Assembly (NCBI RefSeq): GCF_003945385.1
Contig: NZ_AP018920.1
Coordinates: forward strand, 5,642,001-5,706,000
Length of the DNA: 64,000 bases
Source: Pseudonocardia autotrophica
GTDB taxonomy: Bacteria > Actinomycetota > Actinomycetes > Mycobacteriales > Pseudonocardiaceae
Direction: 5' to 3'
The first letter of the stretch is position 1; each line of letters begins with the position of its first letter. This document shows positions 58,838 through 64,000 of the stretch, piece by piece. The position numbers and the translations under genes are program-made. The notes under the pieces are model-generated. The model was not told where the DNA came from and made no database searches. It saw only the letters and a list, made by a program, of their open reading frames with translations.

Positions 58838-60046
58838 TCAGGCGGCGGCGTCCAGGTTCAGGAGGAAGCTCGTTCCCGCCCGGATCAACCATCCCTGGTC
58901 GACCGCCTCGGCGACCAGGTCGTGGGCCTCGAAGTCGCCGAGCAGCTCGGCGCCCCGCACGACCGACAGCAGGTCGCGGTACTCGATCTCGTCGTCGGGG
59001 TCGCAGCACCCCTCCAGCTCGGCGCGGAGCTGGCCCGCCGCGCGGGCAAGATCCGCCTCAAGCTCGGTCTGGTGATCGTCCAACAGTCGCCGCACGGAAG
59101 TGCCTCCCTCGTCCTTGTCGTCCTCGGCGTCAAGATCATCCGCGGGGACCCACGTGGTGTGTCCGCCCGCCGCGTAGAACGCGTCGTGCTCCGCCCGGAG
59201 TCCGATCCGGGCGGCAGAACCATCCTGGGGCTGCGGCTGGGTCACGGCCCGGCCGTCGTCGTGCGTTGCCGACGCCGCGTCGTCCACGGTGGCGGCAGAG
59301 GCCCCCAGGCCGGCAGCCGCCGCCCCTGCCGGGTCGCCGTCACCTTCGGTCCTAGGAGGTCCGAGCGGAGCGACGTAGCCCGGCCTCACAGCCGGAGCGG
59401 AGTCGCGCTCGCGCGCGTTCTCGACGGACGGCCGCCCCTCCTGGGGTCGGTCGGCCGTCGCCGATGCGTCGTTCGATACGGTCGGCGTAGACGGACGGCC
59501 GCCCCTGCTGGCGCGGTCGGCCGTCGCCGGCGGCGGGGCGATAGCGGCCGACGCCCCCTCCGTCGGGTTCCCCCGCTCTACGGGCAAGGCTCTGACCTGC
59601 GATAACGTCGCCACCCCCAGGTGCGTTTCCCCAGGTGGCGTGCACAGATTTTGTGTCGCTCCATCGATCAAGTAGCTTCCGCCCGAGGCATCCTCGGACG
59701 GCCCGCACAAAATCTGTGTCGCTCCGCCGGGGTCGTGCGGCAGCACCAAGCGGCTCACCTCGGACCCGGGGCCCAGCATGCCGTTGGACACGGCCGTCTC
59801 GATCGCACGACTGATCTCGTGGGCGCGTCGCGGCTTCATGTCGCACGCCGCGACGTCCCACTTGCCGAACCGTCGAGCCAGGGCGTCGGCGGAGTACCAC
59901 GCCTCCGACGGTTCGACGGTCACTGTCGAGCCGTCGTCGAACACGTGATTGCTGGTGGCCTCGGCCTGCGCGAGGAACGCGATGCGCAGCCACAGCGGCA
60001 ACGACTCGTCCCCGGCCCGGTGCCGGAAGAAGTCAGGCTTGTTCAT
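58838..60046 (-). CDS. Putative element replication-initiation protein
   Basis: Protein of 402 residues. The N-terminal 110 residues are a probable winged-helix unit (MNKPDFFRHRAGDESLPLWLRIAFLAQAEATSNHVFDDGSTVTVEPS, then DALARRFGKWDVAACDMKPRRAHEISRAIETAVSNGML), seen in replication or DNA-binding proteins of actinophages. A low-complexity middle (about 180-290) contains repeated TADR..GRPS units. The acidic C-terminus is helical. The gene contains two AT-rich inverted 13-mers (59643 and 59706) that could be its own binding sites. The assignment is an inference from these features. ATG start 60046. Confidence 0.5.
   Translation of the reverse strand: MNKPDFFRHRAGDESLPLWLRIAFLAQAEATSNHVFDDGSTVTVEPSEAWYSADALARRFGKWDVAACDMKPRRAHEISRAIETAVSNGMLGPGSEVSRLVLPHDPGGATQILCGPSEDASGGSYLIDGATQNLCTPPGETHLGVATLSQVRALPVERGNPTEGASAAIAPPPATADRASRGGRPSTPTVSNDASATADRPQEGRPSVENARERDSAPAVRPGYVAPLGPPRTEGDGDPAGAAAAGLGASAATVDDAASATHDDGRAVTQPQPQDGSAARIGLRAEHDAFYAAGGHTTWVPADDLDAEDDKDEGGTSVRRLLDDHQTELEADLARAAGQLRAELEGCCDPDDEIEYRDLLSVVRGAELLGDFEAHDLVAEAVDQGWLIRAGTSFLLNLDAAA
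59643..59718. repeat. Iteron-like AT-rich inverted sites
   Basis: CACAGATTTTGTG (59643-59655) and CACAAAATCTGTG (59706-59718) are exact reverse complements, each also a near-palindrome with CACA/TGTG ends. Both are followed by TCGCTCC and start 63 bases apart, about six helical turns. Between them lies CCGAGG-CAT-CCTCGG. They are strikingly AT-rich for this DNA and lie inside the putative replication gene. Confidence 0.72.
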
Positions 60047-60163
60047 GGTGGTGGGTTCCCTGGTGTGAGGGGCACCCCGGCCCGACGCGCCAGGGAAGAT
60101 CGCGTCGAGCACGGGGGGCCGGACCGTGGATGATCAGTCCACGGCGGAATGGGGGATGGCGAG

Positions 60164-60565
60164 TCAGGTGCCTGCGTGCTCGGCTATCAGGTCGTCGAGC
60201 AGGTCCGGCGCGTACACGGGCGCCATGAACTCGTCGCGGCACGCGGTCGAGCAGAACTTGTAGAGGTACGTGGCGCCCGGGTTGGCCTGGATGACGTCAC
60301 GCCAGTGCGCCCGGGACTCGCGGGCCGCGTGATGGACCGGCCCGTCGGCCATCCGGTGCACGTTCGCGACGCTGCGCGGGCGAGTTCGGCAGTGCACGCA
60401 CGCCGGCCACCACCCCGGGACGTCCTTCGCGCCCACCCCGATCGCCCGCATGATCCACGGGAACTCGGTCATGCACTCGTCGGAGCAGTACTTGCGCGGC
60501 TGTCCAGTCATCTTGTTCGGGGCGGCCGGCTCGCCGCAGTTCGGGCAGTCGGGCCAGTCGCTCAC
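60164..60565 (-). CDS. Multi-zinc-ribbon element protein, 133 residues
   Basis: GTG 60565 overlaps the preceding stop (GTGA). Cys pairs: CPNCG near residue 8, CSDEC near 28, CVHC near 57, and CSTAC near 107. Together they suggest two treble-clef or ribbon Zn modules. The segment NKMTGQPRKYCSDECMTEFPWIMRAIG and the C-terminal YKFCSTACRDEFM resemble each other, indicating internal duplication. Actinophages have similar proteins of unknown role; DNA binding is likely. Confidence 0.65.
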   Translation of the reverse strand: MSDWPDCPNCGEPAAPNKMTGQPRKYCSDECMTEFPWIMRAIGVGAKDVPGWWPACVHCRTRPRSVANVHRMADGPVHHAARESRAHWRDVIQANPGATYLYKFCSTACRDEFMAPVYAPDLLDDLIAEHAGT

Positions 60566-60855
60566 GACGCCTCCTCCTCGCCGTCGGCGGGGCCGTAGAT
60601 CGAGGCGACCTCGTCGTCGATCTCGTCGAGCGGCTTCCAGGTCTGGAACCCGGCGGCGATCAACGCATCCTGGAACCGGGGGCCGCGCGCCCCGGTGTAG
60701 CCCCACACCCGCTCCCCGGTGAGGTCGTCGACCACGAGGAAGTCCCAGTCGTCGCCGAGGCCGTTGTTCGCGGTGATCCGGACCAGCCGGCGCCCTTCGG
60801 CCTCGGCCTGCTCGCAGAGGTGGCGGCGGTAGCGCTCCCGCGCAGTGGTCCTCAT
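60562..60855 (-). CDS. Element protein, 97 residues
   Basis: MRTTARERYRRHLCEQAEAEGRRLVRITANNGLGDDWDFLVVDDLTGERVWGYTGARGPRFQDALIAAGFQTWKPLDEIDDEVASIYG. A basic helix precedes an alpha/beta unit with the strand WDFLVVDDLTGERVWGY. Unrecognised. ATG 60855 overlaps the upstream stop (ATGA) and the stop overlaps the next start, so it is coupled on both sides. Confidence 0.58.
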   Translation of the reverse strand: MRTTARERYRRHLCEQAEAEGRRLVRITANNGLGDDWDFLVVDDLTGERVWGYTGARGPRFQDALIAAGFQTWKPLDEIDDEVASIYGPADGEEEAS

Positions 60856-60956
60856 CGGGACATCAACCGCTCGGCCCCGTCGAGGTGCGCCACGGCGACC
60901 TCCAGCAGCGCGGCCAGGAACTCGGCCCGGTCGATGTCGACCGTCGCGGCGCTCAC
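60852..60956 (-). CDS. 34-residue coupled micro-ORF
   Basis: VSAATVDIDRAEFLAALLEVAVAHLDGAERLMSR. GTG 60956 overlaps the stop of the gene upstream (GTGA) and the stop overlaps the next ATG (ATGA). That precise coupling at both ends is the main evidence that it is translated. It is predicted to be a single amphipathic helix, and could work as a small regulator or simply as a translation relay. Confidence 0.5.
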   Translation of the reverse strand: MSAATVDIDRAEFLAALLEVAVAHLDGAERLMSR

Positions 60957-61225
60957 GCCGCGTCCCGCTTCGCCCGGCGCGACTCGGCGGACCGCAGCGC
61001 CATCCGCCGGTAGTGGGCGGCCCTGGCGTTCTCCACGGCCGCGGCACGGTCCTCCGGCGTCATCTCGCCGTCGGGGTCGACCAGCAGCTCGAACCGCTCG
61101 TCCGCGGCCCGGCGAGCGGCAGCGGTACGGGCGGCACGGTCCTTCGTCATCGCCCAGCTGCAGTGGGCCCGGATACTGGCGCTCAGACTGCGTTCGCGCG
61201 CAGTCGGTGTACGGTGGTTGGGCAT
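60953..61225 (-). CDS. Basic element protein, 90 residues
   Basis: MPNHRTPTARERSLSASIRAHCSWAMTKDRAARTAAARRAADERFELLVDPDGEMTPEDRAAAVENARAAHYRRMALRSAESRRAKRDAA. Highly basic and helical; the internal ERSLSASIRAHCSWAMTKDRAARTAAARR segment is typical of short actinophage and actinomycete element proteins found next to integrases. First gene of the operon downstream of the integrase. Regulatory (excisionase-like) function is possible but unproven. Confidence 0.6.
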   Translation of the reverse strand: MPNHRTPTARERSLSASIRAHCSWAMTKDRAARTAAARRAADERFELLVDPDGEMTPEDRAAAVENARAAHYRRMALRSAESRRAKRDAA

Positions 61226-61359
61226 CGCGTGGCCTCTCAAGGGTGTCCGGTGCGCTCGCCCCGGCCGGGTGTTGCACCACCCGCCGGGGCTCATTGCGCT
61301 ATGCCGTTCAGCGCCCCTCTATTTTCTCACCGGGGTCCTACCTCGGGACATCGCGCAGG

Positions 61360-62283
61360 TCAGACGCGGTCCCCGCGACCGAGACGACGCGCGGCGTCCC
61401 GCGCTCGCGCATCCGCCACGCTGTTGCCGTACCGGCGCACCATCAACGGCGTCGACCACCCGGCGAGCCGCTCGACGTCGGACTCGCCGGCGCCCGAGGC
61501 CAGCATGTCGTGCGCCCAGGTATGCCGGAGTTGGTGCGGGTGGATGTGTCCGAGGCCGGCCGCCTTGCACCGGCGAGCGAGCATGTCGCGCACGCCCCCG
61601 CCCGTCATGCGAGCCTCACGACCGGCGGTGACCCGCGTCGGGATGAACAGCGGACCGGCCTCGGCTCGCACGCCGCGGCGAGTGCGCGCCCGGAGGTACT
61701 TCCGCAGGGCGAGCGTCGTCCGGTTCCCGAACGGCACGACGCGCGCCTTCCCGCCCTTGGCGTGGCGGATCATCATCTCGCCGTGCCGTAGCTCGACGTC
61801 TTCCACGTCGAGGCCGGCGAGCTCGCCTCGACGGCAGCCGGTGTCGAGCAGGACGCGGATGATCGCGGTGTCTCGGCGGTCGACGAACGACGCACCGTCC
61901 ATCGAACGCAGCAGGGTCCCGAGGTCGTCGTCAGAGATCACCGGGACCGGGGGCGCCTTCGGGACCGGCAGCTCGAGACCCTCGGCGGGGTTCTGCTCGA
62001 GGCCGGAGTCCGGCTCGCTCGCGACGTAACCCAGGAACAACCGCAACGAGATCCCGCGAACGCGGCGGGTCGCCTCGGACAGACCGTCGTCGGCGAGCTT
62101 GCCGAGCCACCGCTGGCACGTCCTCCGGTCGACGTCGGCGAGACTGGCCTCCGGATGGGTGGCGGCAAGCCACTGGGTGAACTGCCGCGCGCCGCGGACG
62201 TAGACGACGATCGTCGCGTCGGTGACGTTGCCGGTGCGCAGCGACTCCGCCCACTCGTCCACCCAGTCGGACAACTCATCCAT
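61360..62283 (-). CDS. int: Tyrosine-type integrase
   Basis: Site-specific recombinase of 307 residues. The N-terminal SAM-like core-binding domain covers about residues 5-90 (LSDWVDEWAESLRTGNVTDATIVVYVRGARQFTQWL). The catalytic domain shows Arg in LLDTGCRRGELAGL, Lys in HAKGGKARVVPFG, HQLRHTWAHDML, LAGWSTPLMVRRYG (the active-site Tyr in VRRYG). All catalytic residues are present, so it is probably active. It lies 138 bases from the attR core, the normal arrangement. No separate arm-binding domain is evident. Confidence 0.95.
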   Translation of the reverse strand: MDELSDWVDEWAESLRTGNVTDATIVVYVRGARQFTQWLAATHPEASLADVDRRTCQRWLGKLADDGLSEATRRVRGISLRLFLGYVASEPDSGLEQNPAEGLELPVPKAPPVPVISDDDLGTLLRSMDGASFVDRRDTAIIRVLLDTGCRRGELAGLDVEDVELRHGEMMIRHAKGGKARVVPFGNRTTLALRKYLRARTRRGVRAEAGPLFIPTRVTAGREARMTGGGVRDMLARRCKAAGLGHIHPHQLRHTWAHDMLASGAGESDVERLAGWSTPLMVRRYGNSVADARARDAARRLGRGDRV

Positions 62284-62291
62284 AGGGCCCA

Positions 62292-62311
62292 GGTTACCGT
62301 GGCAAGTAACC
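62292..62311. promoter_or_regulatory. Inverted repeat between int and attR
   Basis: GGTTAC and GTAACC flank an 8-base spacer directly upstream of the integrase start and about 110 bases from the att core. It could be an operator for int or an arm-type site used in recombination. Confidence 0.5.
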
Positions 62312-62350
62312 CTGTGCGGAACCCTTGCGACAGAGATTCAGGACGGTGCA

Positions 62351-63109
62351 GTGCAAGAATCACCTGGTCAGAGCAGTTGCCTTCCGCTTACCGGCGAGCG
62401 TACAGTTCCCGGTGTCTCACACGAGAACTACTGGTTCCGCCGGCACGAGATCGTCTACACCGCCATCGCGGACGACTGCGCCGGCGCCGTCGTGCTGGAG
62501 GCCGGCTGCGGCGAGGGCTACGGCGCGGACCTGCTGGCCGGGACCGCACGCCGGGTGCTGGCGCTGGACTACGACGCCACGACGGTCGCGCACGTCCGCG
62601 CCCGCTACCCCCGGGTGGCGGTGTCCCGGGCCAACCTGGTGGCGCTGCCGGTACCGGACGGCTCGATCGACGTCGTGGTGTCCCTGCAGGTCATCGAACA
62701 CCTGTGGGAGCAGGAGCGGTTCCTGCGCGAGTGCCGCCGGGTGCTGCGGCCCGGCGGGACACTGCTGGTGTCGACGCCCAACCGGATCACCTTCTCCCCC
62801 GGCCGGGACACCCCGCTCAACCCGTTCCACACCCGCGAGCTGGACCCGGCCGAGCTGGCCGGCCTGACCGCCGACGCCGGCTTCGACGACGTCGTCGTCC
62901 GCGGGCTGCACCACGGCCCGCGGCTGCGCGAGCTCGACGCCCGGCACGGTGGGCTGATCGAGGCGCAGACCCGGCTGGCGCTGTCCGGCGCGCCGTGGCC
63001 CGCGGATCTCGCCGCTGACGTCGCCGCCGTGCGCAGCACCGACTTCGAGCTGCGCACCGACGATCTCGATGCCTCACTCGATCTGCTCGTCTCGGCGGTC
63101 CGCCGGTGA
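62351..63109 (+). CDS. Class I SAM methyltransferase, hybrid 5' end
   Basis: Methyltransferase of 252 residues. The SAM motif I is VVLEAGCGEGYGADLLAG near residue 45, followed by VLALDYDATTVAHVRARY and SIDVVVSLQVIEHLWEQERFLRECRRVLRPGGTLLVSTPN. It is the homologue by position of Rv3030. The first 29 codons come from the integrated element (VQESPGQSSCLPLTGERTVPGVSHENYWF) and replace the severed host start at 49631. GTG 62351 has AGGA about 8 bases upstream. It is coupled to the GH57 gene (GTGA), and probably acts with it in methyl-glucose polysaccharide synthesis (inference). Confidence 0.9.
   Translation: MQESPGQSSCLPLTGERTVPGVSHENYWFRRHEIVYTAIADDCAGAVVLEAGCGEGYGADLLAGTARRVLALDYDATTVAHVRARYPRVAVSRANLVALPVPDGSIDVVVSLQVIEHLWEQERFLRECRRVLRPGGTLLVSTPNRITFSPGRDTPLNPFHTRELDPAELAGLTADAGFDDVVVRGLHHGPRLRELDARHGGLIEAQTRLALSGAPWPADLAADVAAVRSTDFELRTDDLDASLDLLVSAVRR
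62422..62438. repeat. attR core
   Basis: CGAGAACTACTGGTTCC, second copy of the 49684-49700 repeat. The element side is to the left, and the native methyltransferase sequence resumes at 62439. Confidence 0.9.
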
Positions 63110-64000
63110 CACCGGTCGGCACGTTCTGCCTGGTCCTGCACTCGCACCTGCCGTTGCTGGCCCGGCACGGGCGCTGGCCGGTCGGCGAGGAGTGGCTCTA
63201 CCAGTCGTGGGCACAGTCCTACCTGCCGGTGCTGGCGACCCTGCGCGAGCTCGCCGCGGAGGGCCGCGGCCAGCTCGCCACGCTCGGGATCACCCCGGTA
63301 CTGGCCGCGCAGCTCGACGACCCGTACTGCCTGCGCGGCGTGCACGACTGGCTGGGCGGTTGGACGCTGCGGGCGCACTCGGCGGCCGGCCGGCTGCCCG
63401 ATCTCGCCGCGCACGAGCACCGGGTGGCCGGCGCGGCGACCGCGGAGTTCGAGGCGCACTGGCGGCACGGCGGGTCGCCGGTGCTGCGGGGACTGCGCGA
63501 CAGCGGGGCCGTCGAGCTGCTCGGGGGACCCGCGGCGCACCCGTTCCAGCCGCTGCTGCGCCCGCGGGTGCGCGCCTTCTCGCTACGGGCCGGGCTGTCC
63601 GATCACGCGCTGCGGCTCGGCGGGCGACCGGCCGGGATCTGGGCGCCGGAGTGCGGCTACGCACCCGGGATGGAGGACGACTACGCCTCCGCCGGGGTGC
63701 GGCGGTTCCTGGTGGACGGTCCCGCGCTGCGCGGCGACACCGCGCTCGCCCGGCCGGTCGGCTCGTCCGACGTGCTGTGTGTCGGGCGCGACCTCGACGT
63801 CACCTACCGGGTCTGGTCGCCGCGCCGGGGCTACCCGGGCTCCCCCGAGTACCGCGACTTCCACACCTGGGACCACCCGTCCGGGCTGAAGCCGGCCCGG
63901 GTGACCGGCCGCCGGGTGCCGCCGGAGCAGAAGAAGCCGTACTCGCCGGAGCTGGCCGCGCGGGCCGTGCAGCGCGACGCCCGGGACTTCGTCGACACCG
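63106..64000 (+). CDS. GH57 glycoside hydrolase / branching enzyme (partial)
   Basis: N-terminal 298 residues of a family GH57 protein running off the window. The GTG at 63106 overlaps the methyltransferase stop. VTPVGTFCLVLHSHLPLLARHGRWPVGEEWLYQSWAQSYLPVL is the typical GH57 opening with the metal/active-site His pair. The catalytic nucleophile Glu is in GIWAPECGYAPGMEDDYASAGV near residue 185. In M. tuberculosis Rv3031 and Rv3032 make alpha-glucan and methylglucose lipopolysaccharide, so 1,4-alpha-glucan branching is likely. The C-terminal half is unseen. Confidence 0.88.
   Translation, partial: MTPVGTFCLVLHSHLPLLARHGRWPVGEEWLYQSWAQSYLPVLATLRELAAEGRGQLATLGITPVLAAQLDDPYCLRGVHDWLGGWTLRAHSAAGRLPDLAAHEHRVAGAATAEFEAHWRHGGSPVLRGLRDSGAVELLGGPAAHPFQPLLRPRVRAFSLRAGLSDHALRLGGRPAGIWAPECGYAPGMEDDYASAGVRRFLVDGPALRGDTALARPVGSSDVLCVGRDLDVTYRVWSPRRGYPGSPEYRDFHTWDHPSGLKPARVTGRRVPPEQKKPYSPELAARAVQRDARDFVDT

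Larger units (their letters stand above)
49684..62438. mobile_element. Integrated phage-satellite-like element, 12.74 kb
   Basis: Delimited by the 17-bp direct repeat. It carries a tyrosine integrase beside attR, a putative replication protein, small terminase, tape measure protein and about a dozen tiny proteins, mostly on the minus strand. Missing from the sequence are large terminase, portal, capsid, tail tube, holin and repressor genes. It interrupts conserved synteny between the etfBA/lipid region and the methyltransferase-GH57 pair. Either a reduced prophage or a satellite that depends on a helper phage. Confidence 0.9.

Noticed and set aside
58689..59009. Minus-strand ORF around 58698-59009 with KCFFC
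   Set aside because: It overlaps the end of the replication gene in another frame. Only a short segment looks protein-like, and there is no ribosome site.
49684..62438. Integrative conjugative element (AICE)
   Set aside because: No FtsK-like transfer protein, Rep of the pSAM2 type or spread genes are visible. Terminase and tape measure point to a phage origin.

Overview
The window is about 72% GC, has dense translationally coupled operons with many GTG starts, and carries actinobacterial chromosomal genes. Gene content and order closely follow, from memory, the Mycobacterium tuberculosis block Rv2996c to Rv3031: serA, ilvC, ilvN, ilvB, cfp6-like PH protein, DoxX, lppZ, gatB, gatA, gatC, ACT protein, ligA, a MetE-like protein, mnmA, iscS, an acyltransferase, an OlsB-like GNAT, etfA, etfB, a methyltransferase and a GH57 enzyme. 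There are no mycolate genes, and the style fits a Pseudonocardia-like member of the Pseudonocardiales. The genus is an inference.

Layout: 0.2-4.0 kb holds an ABC-2 exporter divergent from a DesK/DesR-type two-component pair. 4.0-13.7 kb holds a flavin oxidoreductase, serA and the branched-chain amino acid genes ilvB-ilvN-ilvC. These are preceded by a leader peptide and a terminator-type attenuator, with ilvD on the other strand. 13.7-18.4 kb holds small-molecule enzymes and an LppZ-like lipoprotein. 18.6-22 kb is gatCAB. 22.3-30.6 kb holds an ACT protein, a BKACE enzyme, ligA, a VOC protein behind an IdeR/DtxR-box promoter, prfC and others. 30.6-39.2 kb holds a MetE-like protein, two tandem F420-type reductases, mnmA-iscS, a plsC-like gene with an OlsB-like GNAT, and etfBA. 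39.6-49.6 kb is a lipid/beta-oxidation region: FAD oxidoreductase, DUF3556-type membrane protein, TetR regulator, thiolase, SDR, acyl-CoA dehydrogenase and PucR regulator.

The main discovery is a 12.74-kb integrated element (49684-62438) bounded by a 17-bp direct repeat, CGAGAACTACTGGTTCC. It sits inside the 5' end of the methyltransferase gene. The severed host start (MTSSLPLTGERTVPG...) remains on the left. On the right the element supplies a replacement start that encodes the same LPLTGERTVPG segment with different, more AT-rich codons, so the gene is reconstituted as a hybrid. The element encodes a tyrosine integrase next to attR, a putative replication protein containing two AT-rich inverted 13-mers, a P27-like terminase small subunit, a complete 1540-residue tape measure protein with two cell-wall hydrolase domains, and about a dozen tiny, often Cys-rich, translationally coupled proteins. 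No capsid, portal, large terminase or tail tube gene is visible. It is either a heavily reduced prophage or, more interestingly, a phage-satellite-like element of a type I do not recognise.

Beyond the element, the window has clear regulatory structure: the ilv attenuator, an IdeR box, palindromic operators before etfBA, the thiolase operon and the reductase pair, and two very large terminator hairpins sharing a loop sequence.
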